NCBI GenBank assembly: GCA_001567185.1
Contig: LNFR01000020.1
Span: 1 to 64,000 of the forward strand
Source of the DNA: Bacteroidetes bacterium OLB12
GTDB taxonomy: Bacteria > Bacteroidota > Bacteroidia > Cytophagales > Cyclobacteriaceae
Direction: 5' to 3'
DNA: 64,000 nt
Both the position numbers and the translations under genes were made by a program. The notes beneath the pieces are model-generated. The model searched no databases and had not been told where the DNA came from. It worked only from the letters and a program-made list of their open reading frames with translations. Positions 18,199 through 29,000 of this stretch are shown here, piece after piece (the stretch's first letter is position 1; each line of letters opens with the position of its first letter).

Positions 18199-18400
18199 AC
18201 CGCTAAGACGCTGAGTCGCTAAGCCTATTGCCTCTACAAAACTCTGCGCCTTCGCGCCTCTGCGGTTAATTAAACTATTGAGAGATGAGTTTTCTTTTTA
18301 AACCGCTAAGACGCTTGAGTCGCTAAGCTTTTTGTCTTTACAAACTTGCGCCTTCGCGCCTCTGCGGTTAACTAAACTCTGCGCCTCTGCGGTTAATTTA
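18178..18400. repeat. 103-base tandem duplication built of palindromic CGCTAAG/CGCAGAG elements
   Basis: Unit 1 (18178-18280) and unit 2 (from 18281) are near-identical; a third partial copy of the right arm follows up to about 18400. Each unit has a left arm like AACCGCTAAGACGCTGAG and a right arm GCGCCTTCGCGCCTCTGCGG that can fold back on it with mismatches. The units start inside the last codons of the upstream barrel gene. This looks like an intergenic palindromic repeat family (REP-like); no associated transposase is in the window. Confidence 0.8.
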
Positions 18401-18402
18401 AA

Positions 18403-20680
18403 CTACTGCAGCGTAAACTTCGCTTCCTTCACATCCCTGGAGTTACCCCCTACAAACACACTAAACTCACCGGGTTCTGCCACCCAATTCAAATCGTAGT
18501 TATAAAATGACAAATCTTCTTTCGTAAGTTGAAACGTTACGGTTTTTGTTTCACCCGCTTTGATCATTACTTTTTCAAACGCTTTTAACTCTTTTACCGG
18601 CCGCGTAACAGAACCTACCCAATCGCGCACATAAAGTTGCACCACTTCAGCCCCATCGTATTTTCCGGTGTTGGTTACATCAACCGATACGGTAAGGGTT
18701 TGTTCAGGAGTTATTGAGGACTTATCCAGTTTTACATCGCTGTATGCAAAAGAGGTATAACTCAGGCCAAAGCCAAACGGATAAAGCGGATCATTCGATA
18801 CATCGATATAGTTTGATTGAAACTTCTGAAACCACGGGCCACTAAGCGGCCGGCCCGTATTTTTATGGGCGTAATAAAGCGGTATCTGTCCTACATTTTG
18901 CGGAAACGTGGTAGTAAGTTTTCCGGAAGGATTTACGGCACCAAACAAAACATCGGCAATCGCATCGCCTGCTTCACTGCCACCAAACCACACATTTAGT
19001 ATAGCAGGTACATTTGCATTCTCCCAATTCAAAACCAATGGCCTACCGGTAAACAACACGGCCGCTACAGGCTTGCCGGTTTGAAGCAAGGCTTTGAGTA
19101 ACTCCCGTTGCGTTTGTGGTAGTTCCAGGTTTGTAACACTGCTTGCTTCACCTGTCATCTCAGCCGCTTCTCCAATTACCGCCACGACTACATCCGCACT
19201 CCGTGCAAGTCGTACAGCTTCGCTGCGCATTTCTTCGGCTGTGCGCTTATCGCGATTTAATGATTTGCCAAACATGGTGGCTCTTTCTTCAATGGCCGCA
19301 TCTTCATGTAAATTTGAACCTCGCGCATATACAATTTTGGCAGCGCTTCCTGCCGCTTTTGTAATTCCATCCATAACAGAAACCGATTCAGAGAAACGAG
19401 CAGCTACACTCCACGTGCCGGTCATATTTTCGCGTGTGTTGGCCATTGGCCCGATCACGGCTATCGTTCCGGATTTTTTTAATGGCAGAATATTGCCTTC
19501 ATTTTTCAGCAACACAAAACTTTCGGTTGCCGCCTTGCGCGCCTCAGCCCGGTTGGCAGCCGTAAATACTTCGGTGTTAGCGCGCTCTTCGTTACAATAT
19601 CTGTAGGGATCATCAAACAAACCTAATTGAAACTTTGCCTTCAGAATTCTGCGGCATGCTTCCGTTATTTCTGCTTCCGTTACTTTCTTTTCATCCACCG
19701 ATTTTTTTAAGGTTGTCAATAATCCTTCACTTACCATATCCATATCCAATCCGGCTTTCAGGGCACGGGCCGATACAGTTTGTAAATCACCAATACCGTG
19801 CGCGATCATTTCACTTACACCGGTATAATCAGAAACTACAAAGCCTTTAAAGCCCCATTGGTTACGCAACACATCGGTTAATAACCACTTGTTGGCTGTG
19901 GCCGGCACACCATCAATTTCATTAAACGAAGCCATGATGCTTCCGGCACCGGCTTCTACCGCAGCTTTGTACGGTGGAAAGTATTCGTTGTACATGCGGA
20001 TGCGACTCATGTCGGTAGTGTTATAATCGCGCCCGGCTTCGGCTGCGCCATACAAGGCATAATGTTTTACACACGACATGATCGTGTTGTTTGCGGAAAG
20101 ATCATTACCCTGATAGCCGCGCACCATTGCTTTCGCTATTTCAGCGCTTAGGTAAGGATCTTCGCCATTACCTTCCGATATGCGTCCCCACCGCGGGTCG
20201 CGCGATAAATCCAGCATGGGCGAAAACGTCCAGTTAATACCATCGGCACTGGCTTCGGTTGCAGCAATGCGTGCGCTGCGTTCAATTAACTCCATATCCC
20301 AACTGCAACTTATTCCCAACGGAATTGGAAATACACTTTCATAACCGTGTATCACATCCATTCCAAAAATGAGTGGAATTCCCAATCGGCTTTTTTCAAC
20401 AGCTATCTGTTGCATCTCGCGAATAGCAGCTACCCGTTTAATGTTGAACAAGCCACCCACCTGCCCTTGTTCTATTTTTTTGGCGATGTCGGAGTTTTCG
20501 GCTGCTCCGGTTGTAAACTGACCGGCCGATGGAAGATTAAGTTGTCCTATTTTTTCTTCCAGTGTCATTAAATTCAAAACGGAATCAACACGGGCATCAA
20601 TGCCTGCTTGTTGGTTGGTTGGGCCACCGCATGCTATAAAAACCAGTGCAAGGATGACGAAAGAAAAAGTATGCTTTCAT
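18403..20680 (-). CDS. bglX: GH3 beta-glucosidase (BglX type) lipoprotein, frameshift in signal peptide
   Basis: Main body of 724 residues: GH3 N-terminal barrel with GMDVIHGYE, SPMLDLSRDPRWGRISEGNGED, KHYALYG and nucleophile Asp in GFVVSDYTGV (residue 250 of the body), then the GH3 C-terminal domain and a fibronectin-III-like end (DVTNTGKYDGAEVVQLYVRD). Upstream of the first in-frame Met, a lipoprotein signal (VILALVFIACGG) continues in frame with the body. It joins the ATG at 20680 if one base of the A5 run at 20664-20668 is removed. It removes terminal glucose from beta-linked oligosaccharides in the periplasm. As last gene of the PUL it would finish breakdown; relatives include a sophorose-preferring enzyme. 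Confidence 0.93.
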
Positions 20681-20708
20681 GTGTTTCTTTTTGTACGAAT
20701 GATTCATG

Positions 20709-22682
20709 TCAATAAGTAAATCCAAGTTTGGTCAGCCCGGTTTGAATTTCAGGGGCCGACATAAATAAATTCCAAAGTAAACCGGTGCGATAGTTCTCTA
20801 TCATTACAATAATAGGACCTTGATCGATGGCCAGGTAGGAGCTTGCATACCAGCCTTCCGTAATATTAAATGCATCATAAAATCCGTAAGGACCCCAAAG
20901 TTTATTGCCCAGGGTATAATAGAAAAATTTTAACGCATCCATGGACTCCTCCGGAGTATATGGAAATGCCGACAGCGCAGCCGATGGCGTAATTACACCC
21001 AAATCGTTGGTAGGCGAATGGGCACTATACCCTTGATGATTATCGCTGGCGGTAAGCCCCCAGTTAGTGCTGCTGTAGCCTACGAAATCGAGGGGATTAC
21101 GAATGCAATATTTGTAATTAATTAATGTGTGGTTGCGGTTCTGAGTAAAATAGTCTGAGCAATACGCATCGGACAAATCCCGCGGGTCTAAACCCAGAAA
21201 AGAATATTGTGATAAAAACAACGGGCCACCGTACGCACTACCCAAAGGCAGGGTTATTCCTTCATACACATTACCATTTATAATGTTGCCATTGTTTGCC
21301 CACCCGTTATCGTAAACTATTTTAGGAATAGTATGCGTGGGCGATGCAGCCGCCAATAAATAAACCATGAGAGCTTCGTTCCACCCTCTTACAGGAAGGT
21401 TAATCGTCCAATTCTTATCGGGCGACCAATGCCAATACAACACATTCTGATTTTCTCTCCGGTACCAGTCCCACTCCACACCCTCATACAGGGTAGTAAT
21501 TCTGGTTCGCAGTTCGTTTTCGGTTGCATTGCCGGCATTCAGGTATTGCCTTACGGTGATTAAACCCTGAACCAGGAATGCAGTTTCTACCAGGTCGCCC
21601 CCATTATCGTTCGTACTGAATGGAATAACCGCACCGGTGTTGCCGTTTATCCAGTGCGACCATGCACCATGAAAGCGATCGGCTGTTTCCAGAAAGTCGA
21701 GAATTTTGTCAAAGCGTTCGATACCTTGTTGACGGGTGATAAAGCCGCGTTCGATACCAACAATGATTGCCATCAGGCCAAAGCCTGAGCCACCGCTGGT
21801 TACCCAATCGTCCGAAGTGTTGCGTTCGCGGGCCATACCGCTGGCCGGGTGCGCAAAATCCCAAAAATATTTGAAGGTTTGTTGTTGTACGAGGGTAAGC
21901 AGGTCTTCATCTGAAATGATGGGGAATTTTGGAGTTTCATCAAAAACTGTATAGAATACACGCTGCGTACCGGCATAGGATTGTCCTTCCGCTCCTTTTA
22001 ATGCACTTGAAATTGTAGCTGTGTACTTGCTTAAATACTGCAATGGAGATGATGTGGTAACCTTAACCGTTTTGTTGTCATTCAATAATTCTGTGGAAAC
22101 AACAACCGCAGATGGCCCTGTTATTTTGAAAACAGAATTATTAACCGTGGCCGGATTTAAGGGAGCTGAAAAATCGTACGCTGCCTCAAAGGCTGTAATT
22201 GGAATATCTGTAACCCGCGCTGCGGTAAGGGTTTGCTGGTTTATCCGTGTAGCGATTAATTGCAAGCTGCCCGGAACAGTTTTAAAATTTATTTCACGAA
22301 CGGAAAAGGATGCGCCATTAGCTGCTTGCAGCTGCTCAGAAATAGTAAGCTTATACGTGGTACTTTGTTCCAAAGCTCCTGTAGGTTGTACTACCACCAC
22401 CTGGTTATTGTTTAAGAAACTCAGGGTAATAGTAATTGAACCAGCCGAAGTTGTAAGCTGGATGGCTGTGTTTGCCGAAGTTGAAACAACCGGTGTAGAA
22501 AATGAAAGTGTAAACGTGGCATCGGTGGGGATGTCGTTATTTACTGCACCTGAAAGATCAAGTCTTTGTGATCCGACAAACACGTCCATCAGATCAAGTG
22601 GTGTAATAGCTTCATCTTCCCGGCAACCTGCAAAAACAAGGGTTGCCACTACACTACACACAAAAAAAGTTCTCTTAAACAT
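20709..22682 (-). CDS. Glycoamylase-like (GH144-type) glycoside hydrolase lipoprotein with Ig-like N-terminal domains
   Basis: 657 residues. A lipoprotein signal (LVFAGC) is followed by two Big_5-like beta-sandwich domains (about residues 30-250), then a 400-residue alpha/alpha barrel of the glycoamylase family (PF10091). Visible signatures are TFKYFWDFAHPASGMARERN, GSGFGLMAIIVGIERGF, FHGAWSHWINGNTG, NDNGGDLVETAFLVQGL, YWHWSPDKNWTINLPVRGWNEA and ITEGWYASSYLAIDQGPI. The Bacteroidota branch of this family includes GH144 endo-beta-1,2-glucanases. That assignment is inferred from family and context. It lies between the LamG lipoprotein and GH3 genes, 28 bases upstream of the GH3 start. Confidence 0.85.
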   Translation of the reverse strand: MFKRTFFVCSVVATLVFAGCREDEAITPLDLMDVFVGSQRLDLSGAVNNDIPTDATFTLSFSTPVVSTSANTAIQLTTSAGSITITLSFLNNNQVVVVQPTGALEQSTTYKLTISEQLQAANGASFSVREINFKTVPGSLQLIATRINQQTLTAARVTDIPITAFEAAYDFSAPLNPATVNNSVFKITGPSAVVVSTELLNDNKTVKVTTSSPLQYLSKYTATISSALKGAEGQSYAGTQRVFYTVFDETPKFPIISDEDLLTLVQQQTFKYFWDFAHPASGMARERNTSDDWVTSGGSGFGLMAIIVGIERGFITRQQGIERFDKILDFLETADRFHGAWSHWINGNTGAVIPFSTNDNGGDLVETAFLVQGLITVRQYLNAGNATENELRTRITTLYEGVEWDWYRRENQNVLYWHWSPDKNWTINLPVRGWNEALMVYLLAAASPTHTIPKIVYDNGWANNGNIINGNVYEGITLPLGSAYGGPLFLSQYSFLGLDPRDLSDAYCSDYFTQNRNHTLINYKYCIRNPLDFVGYSSTNWGLTASDNHQGYSAHSPTNDLGVITPSAALSAFPYTPEESMDALKFFYYTLGNKLWGPYGFYDAFNITEGWYASSYLAIDQGPIIVMIENYRTGLLWNLFMSAPEIQTGLTKLGFTY

Positions 22683-22694
22683 AGGCAGGAAGTA

Positions 22695-22721
22695 AAGAGG
22701 ATACCGGAAAGGTATCCTCTT
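22695..22721 (-). promoter_or_regulatory. Strong hairpin in the leader of the GH144-type gene
   Basis: A perfect 11-base stem (AAGAGGATACC with GGTATCCTCTT) and a 5-base loop, ending 13 bases before the start codon of the hydrolase gene on the - strand. No T-run follows, so it is more likely an mRNA-stabilising or translation-affecting structure than a terminator. It follows a terminator-like hairpin at 22763-22780, so the enzyme genes could be set to a different level from susCD. Confidence 0.65.
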
Positions 22722-22762
22722 CTAAACAACTCCTAAACAACAAACAATTAACCTAAAAAACA

Positions 22763-22780
22763 GATGAGCTTTTCCTCATC
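22763..22780 (-). terminator. Weak intrinsic terminator after the double-LamG gene
   Basis: A 6-base stem (GATGAG with CTCATC) with a 6-base loop; on the - strand it is followed by TGTTTTTT. It sits 21 bases after the stop of the LamG gene. The short stem suggests incomplete termination, letting some polymerase read on into the hydrolase genes. Confidence 0.55.
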
Positions 22781-22801
22781 CTTATTCTGATTAAACGATT
22801 A

Positions 22802-24514
22802 TTAGTCGTTCATCATCTCTTGAATTTCCGCTTGAGAAAGTTTGCGATTAAATATTCTGATTTCATCAATCAAGCTGTTATCGGAAAGATGGCCCCACTC
22901 CGTGAAACGTGGTGCACCCGATCCGATCGAAATGAACTCGCAATCGGCCCAGCTAACACTTCCGGTAAAGGTTGATTCTGCTCTTAACAAGGTACCATCT
23001 GCATAAATTCCGTGCGATCCATCCCCCACTACCATGGTAATAAACACCCAGTCGGTTGCTGAAATCGTACCACCATCATTCCAGGATTCGCCCGAACCAA
23101 TTCCTACGTTGCTCTTCACCGGGCTAACACCACCTTCTCTGAAAAGGCGGAAACCACTGGTTCGGGTGTTGGTGCCAGGAGGGCCAACGGTAAGAATTCC
23201 GGCCCGATCGGGGGTAGTATTGGCTTTATACCAGAAGGAAATACTAAAGGCAGTTCCCAGTTCTAAGTCTGCAATAGGATAAGTAAGATACGAATCGGCT
23301 GCTCCGGCATAGGCCTTTCCAACTTTACCTGTTTGTAAAGATGGAGTGCCTACAACAGTTGCGTTTGCACCACCAACCAGGTCTCCATAGTCTGCATCAA
23401 ATGGCATATAGAATACTTCTCCTTCATATTTAGGAGAGTAGTCGCTGCCAATTATTGCTAACACATCTGCCTGCGTAAGCGCCTTATCAAACAACCTAAG
23501 TTCATCCATATAGCTGGCATCCGATTTATGATTCCATTCTGTAAAGCGCGGAGCGCCAGACATAATTGAAAGTATATCACAGCCTGTCCAGTCAACGCCA
23601 CCCGTTAGGGCACCTTGCGAAGCCACATTACCATTGATGTAAACTGCGGCATTGGTTGCTGAAATTGAGATAGCAAAATGAACCCACTCGCCAGTATTGG
23701 GTACAACATCGGCATTGGTTCCGCCATCAAACCAGGTATCACTGGTTCCATTGCCCACGTTTAACTTAAACCGCTGCTTGCCGCCTGCATTTTCGCGGAA
23801 AAACCGGAAGCCCTGAGTACGGGTATTAATACCCGGAGGGCCGGCTACCAACACACCTGCACGATCTGGTGTAGCATTTACTTTCATCCAGAAAGAAGCG
23901 CTAAACTCAGTACCTAACAGCCCTTCGGTGGGGAATGTAAGATAGGCATCGGTAGCACCTTTATAAGCGTTACCACCTTTCTTGCCTTCGCCTGCAAAGG
24001 AGGGTGTGCCTACAACGGTAGGATCCGAAATGGTTATCAATTCGGTATAAATTCCATCAAAAGGCATGTAGAAAGTCTCTCCATCAAATACAGGCACGTA
24101 TGGTGGTTTCTTCTCAAAATTGATATTAGTGGTGGTAACCTTATTCTCAATGTCCGTTGCTGAAATGGTTAACACGTGTACTCCGGTAGTTAACCCTTCA
24201 TATAAAATATCTTTTACAGATCGTCTATAGTCCAGGAATTCAGTAAAAGAAGCCACATCATTACCGTCCATTTTCACATTGATGCTTTTAATCTCAATAT
24301 CATCCGTCACTTCAAACTTGATGTTGATGGATATGAGTGTTTCGGCCACTTTAATTTCAGTACCTTCAACCGGATAGGCTACATTAATTACTGGTGCAGT
24401 TTCATCCGCTCCGGGCGCTACTGCACTAATCGGGTCTATCCCCTCATTACAAGCACCCACCATACCTATGATGGCTATTGCTGCAATAACATTTTTAATT
24501 ATTCTGATTCTCAT
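22802..24514 (-). CDS. Double-LamG surface lipoprotein, candidate glycan-binding protein of the PUL
   Basis: 570 residues. A lipoprotein signal (MVGAC) leads into an Ig-like domain (about 40-135) and two LamG/concanavalin-like domains (about 145-350 and 355-570). The two share near-identical stretches: FYMPFD, SFWMK/SFWYK, TPDRAG, GFRFFRE/GFRLFRE and SGAPRFTEW. They are clearly an internal duplication. The position directly after susD is where PULs usually encode a surface glycan-binding protein, so it probably captures the same glycan. The gene starts 18 bases after the likely true stop of susD. Confidence 0.8.
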   Translation of the reverse strand: MRIRIIKNVIAAIAIIGMVGACNEGIDPISAVAPGADETAPVINVAYPVEGTEIKVAETLISINIKFEVTDDIEIKSINVKMDGNDVASFTEFLDYRRSVKDILYEGLTTGVHVLTISATDIENKVTTTNINFEKKPPYVPVFDGETFYMPFDGIYTELITISDPTVVGTPSFAGEGKKGGNAYKGATDAYLTFPTEGLLGTEFSASFWMKVNATPDRAGVLVAGPPGINTRTQGFRFFRENAGGKQRFKLNVGNGTSDTWFDGGTNADVVPNTGEWVHFAISISATNAAVYINGNVASQGALTGGVDWTGCDILSIMSGAPRFTEWNHKSDASYMDELRLFDKALTQADVLAIIGSDYSPKYEGEVFYMPFDADYGDLVGGANATVVGTPSLQTGKVGKAYAGAADSYLTYPIADLELGTAFSISFWYKANTTPDRAGILTVGPPGTNTRTSGFRLFREGGVSPVKSNVGIGSGESWNDGGTISATDWVFITMVVGDGSHGIYADGTLLRAESTFTGSVSWADCEFISIGSGAPRFTEWGHLSDNSLIDEIRIFNRKLSQAEIQEMMND

Positions 24515-24532
24515 ATTCGTTTTGTTGAACGG

Positions 24533-26077
24533 TTAATTACTGCTTCCTGCTTCTCTCAAAACTGCCAGTTGATCGCGCTGAGCCTGAGGATATGGCAAAT
24601 AAATTTTTATTGGTTGTAAAGGTTCTGCCATCATAGCTTAGCGGAGTGTAATCACCCAGGCGAATCAAATCGTAGTATCTGGTTCCCCCATTCCATAGCT
24701 AAACTCAGCAAATTTTTCATCCATTACCTGTTGTGCGGTTACACCAGATAATCCACTCAAACCTACGCGGTCGCGCACCAGATTAACAGCTGCATCTGCA
24801 CTAATAGATGAACTGGTAGCGCCCCGTGTTAAAGCTTCGGCATGCATCAATAATACTTCGGCATACCGGATACAGATAAAGTTTTTATTTGTACCGTAGG
24901 ATGTGCGGCCTGGTGTTAACTGATTAGAGGGCAGGTAGTGTTTGCCACTTGCAAACATAGCCCGGCTGTAATTGTTAAACACGTCACCATCTGGAGTAGT
25001 GTTGCTTATCCAGGCAGGCAACGTAGCATAGTTTGGATCGGCTTTAATCGCATCGATACCCCGGTCGGTAAAGATTACGGTTGTTAGCAACCGCTCATGC
25101 TCACCCCTGTCCAGCATAAACTTGATATACTTCATGCTCGGCTCATAAAAGCCCCAGCCTCCACCGGCACCGGTAACGGCAGGTGTCCATGACTGCGGTC
25201 CAAAGAATGCAAACAAATAGCTTGTTTGATTTCCGGAAGGTTGGCCCAGATCGGTGTACTGCAACTCTAATAAATTCTCGTTACTTAGTTTACCAGGTAT
25301 TTTGAATAGTTCATAGTAGTCTGGTTCCAGCGTAAACAGGTTTGAACTAATAATCTGAGTAGTTGCATCTGCCACCTTCTGATATTCTTTCAACTCAAGA
25401 TTTGCCAATGCTTTAATGGCCAACGCAGTGTGTTTGGTTACACCCCCTGTAATGTCTGTTCTTTGATTTGGACGTTGGTTGGGAAGCAGTGGAATTGCTG
25501 CATCCATCTGGTCAGAAATATGCTGCATTACATCATTCTTTGATGACAGCGGCATAACCAGGAAATCAGAAGGATCGGAAGAAACCGGAATAAAAATATT
25601 ACCCCAAACTCTTGATAACTGAAGCATTAAAAAAGCACGAAGTGTTTTTATTTCAGCAATATATTGATCGGCCAAAGCCGGGTTTGGCGCAAATTCTCTA
25701 TACTTACTAATCTGCTCCATGGCAGAATGTAAATCCAGCACATCGCCATAAATTCCCTGCCATACGGAATTATACATCCAGTAATCAACCGTATAGTTGT
25801 AAACATCTGTTTCAGCAAATTGGGGTTGGTCTCCTAATCCACCGGCATTTACATCATCTCCTCTTACAGCAATTAATGGGTATTGCTCCCACGCCCTGGC
25901 CTGAAAAGTAGCATAGGCACCAATTAAAGGTAAATTCATATTGGCTGTAATCGTGTAGTCGGTCTGATCGGTGTACACGAGATTTTGCTGTGGTTCATCC
26001 AATACATTACATGAGGAGGCTCCTAATAATGCAATACTGAATGCAGCAACTTTGAATAAATTATTTTTAGCTTTCAT
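24533..26077 (-). CDS. susD: SusD/RagB-family starch-binding-like lipoprotein, two frameshifts near the C-terminus
   Basis: A lipoprotein signal (LLGASSC) is followed by the helical TPR-like SusD fold: LIGAYATFQARAWEQYPLIAVRGDD, SVWQGIYGDV, EIKTLRAFLMLQLSRVWG, FICIRYAEVLLMHAEA and AAVNLVRDRVGL. The first frame stops at 24665 after FSYGMG. Two one-base changes, a missing base in the C5 run 24685-24689 and an extra one in the T5 run 24604-24608, restore RYYDLIRLGDYTPLSYDG and IYLPYPQAQRDQL, ending at 24533. SusD caps the SusC channel and binds the glycan. It lies 12 bases after susC. Confidence 0.93.
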
Positions 26078-26089
26078 ATCTGTTGCATT

Positions 26090-29000
26090 TTAAAATTTAA
26101 CACTTACACCCGCTGTATAAACTGCGGGTATTGGATAAGTCTGTGTATCTATACCATCCGCAATTTCAGGATTGAATCCATTGTACTTGAATGTGGTAAG
26201 CGGGCGTTCGGCAGTAAGTGTAAACCGCATGTCAGGCAACTTCACACCACCTATATTTTTCTGGTTAACATTGTACGAAAGGTTGATATTCTGGATACGG
26301 AAGAAAGCGCCATCCTCCACAAAGTAATTACTCATCTTTTGATTCCATGCCTTCCGCAATCCTGCAGATGATGGATATTTATTGGAGGTTCCTTCACCAT
26401 GCCACCTGTTAATAGCCAGGTCGGCATCCATGTTACCATCGTTTGTCCAGATTATTTCACCACGCTTACGGTTCAATATCTTGTTTCCGCTTTGTCCGTA
26501 TAGATTAACTCCAAAATCGAAATTTTTGTAGCTAACACCCAGGTTTGCTCCATACGTAAGTTTGGGCAGGTAAGATCCCAACACCACACGATCCTTCTCA
26601 TCAATTACATTATCATTATTCTGATCTTTGTAAATAAAATCGCCTGGTACAATACCTCCTTGTGCCACAGCGGCAGGGTCAGCAGCTACCTGTTCGGCAG
26701 TTTGATATACCCCAAGTACTTCGTAACCAAAGAAGGCGGCAAGTGGCTGCCCTACAATCGTTCGCTGACGGAATTCAGCAGAACCACCATCAATATAAGG
26801 TTGTCCGTAAATGCTGCGGGTTTCATTTTTAACCGTAGTGAAATTTACACCCACATTATATTTCAATCCACTGGCTAGTTCATCATTCCAGTTCAAGGCA
26901 ACTTCAATACCCGAATTTCTAATTACCCCTACCGAACGACTTACTACCTGGCCGGTAATAGGAGTAATAATTGGAATGGCTGCATCCTTGGTGTCTCTCA
27001 GGTAATAATCTGCGGTTAGTCTCAGTTTGTTGTTCAACACTTCCAGATCAATACCCACATTGCTGCCTTCCACCTTTTCCCATAAAAGATAGGAGAAGTT
27101 GTTTGTTGAAACAGTTCCCGACTGTATCGTTCCATTAATGGCTGTAGTTACAACCGAAGCGGTATTGGCTCCGCTACTGGAAGGAACACTACTGTTTCCT
27201 AACCTACCCCATCCTGCCCTTAATTTTAAAAAGTTAACAGGAAGTCCGCTCATAAAGCTCTCTTCAGAAATAACCCAGCCAGCACCCACCGCAGGGAAGG
27301 TTCCCCACTTCTCCTGGTACTGCATAGTTCCATCTCTTCTTAAGGTTGCGTAAACCAGGTACTTTTCGTTATAGTTGTAGGCTACTCTTCCAAAATAAGA
27401 AAGCCCATAAATCCGGTTACCACCGTCTGAAACTGTACGCGACTCAACCGGGGTTTGCCCAAGGAACCAGGTATCTTCCCGATCTATTGATTGAAGTTCA
27501 CTACCCGAGCCGGATAAACGTTCCCAAGCCTCGTCTCGGTAAGACATACCCAACATACCTTCTACGGTATGGCTGCCAAAACTTTCTCTATAGTTTAAAA
27601 CGTTATCCCAAATCTGGTTAAAGGTGTTGTAAGCAGTTTTTGTTATGGTTGACAAATTTCTTTGCAATGCTGCCGACACATAAAAAGGCAACCCTACATA
27701 CCGCTCATTCTGGAAAGTTCCACCCACATTATAGGTTGTTTGAAACGTTAGTTTATCTTCCAGGAAGTTAAACTTTGCATAGAAATTGGTAAGAATCTTT
27801 TTAGTTCTGATTTGATTGTTGCTGTAATCCATGTACGGGAACGGGTTCTTTCCATCGCGGTATCCCAATGTTTGCGCACTGGCATACCGTACAGGCCATG
27901 CATCCGTATTCAGTTCATCAATTACAGGCATAATCGGAACTGCAAAGTAAGCTACATTCCATGCCGAAGCAGATTGTGCGTAGGTCATTCCGTTGCTCAA
28001 TAAGGCATTTCCACCAACTGTTAACCAATCGTTAGCGGCATAATCCAGTTTTAAGCGAACATTAAAACGCTCATAACTATTTTTCATATCCAGAATTCCG
28101 CCTTGCTTGAAATAACTGGTTCCTACGGAATAGGAAGTGTTTTTGTCTCCCCCCGAAATTCCAATGCTGTGATTCTGAATAGTAGCCGGACGGAGTATTT
28201 CTTTGTACCAATCGGTGTTTACATCGGGTACATTCGGGTTAATGCGGCTTCTGCCATACCGTTGCATAGCTGCATCTATGTAGGCAATATCCGCGGCTGA
28301 GCCTGACTCAAGAGCCATATTTGTGAATTGCTCGGCATTCGCCATTTTAAGAACATTCTGAGCTACCTGGGTTCCAACGTAACCATCATACACAATTTCA
28401 GATTTCTTGTTATAACTACCGGATTTGGTCGTAATCAATACAACCCCATTGGCAGCTCTAACACCATAAATGGCGGCCGCAGAAGCATCTTTCAATACTG
28501 AAATGTTCGCAATATCTGCCGGATTGAGAAAATCGATATTGTCAAAAAACATCCCATCCACCACATACAACGGATTGGTATTACCAATGCCTGGGTAGGA
28601 TCCAATACCACGGATGCGAACTGTTGGCGAACTTCCAGGCGAGCCTGAGTTTACAATCTGAACGCCTGTTACCTTTCCCTGAAGTGCCTGCATGGCTTGT
28701 CCCTGAGGGGTTTTTAGCAGTTCGGCCGAATTAATTTTGCTAATGGCAGATGTGAGATCTTTTTCTTTCTGCACACCATACCCTACAACCACTACCTCAT
28801 CCAGCGCTGTAACATCTGTTTCCAGAATAATGTCAACAATTGATCTGGAGCTCACATCAATTGTTTGGGTTTTATACCCAATAAAACTGAAAACAAGCGT
28901 GTTTTCGCCAGAAGCAAGAGAAATTGAATAGGACCCATTAGCATCTGTTGCAGTCCCTTTGGTAGTACCTTGCACCAACACACTCACGCCTGGCAGCGTG

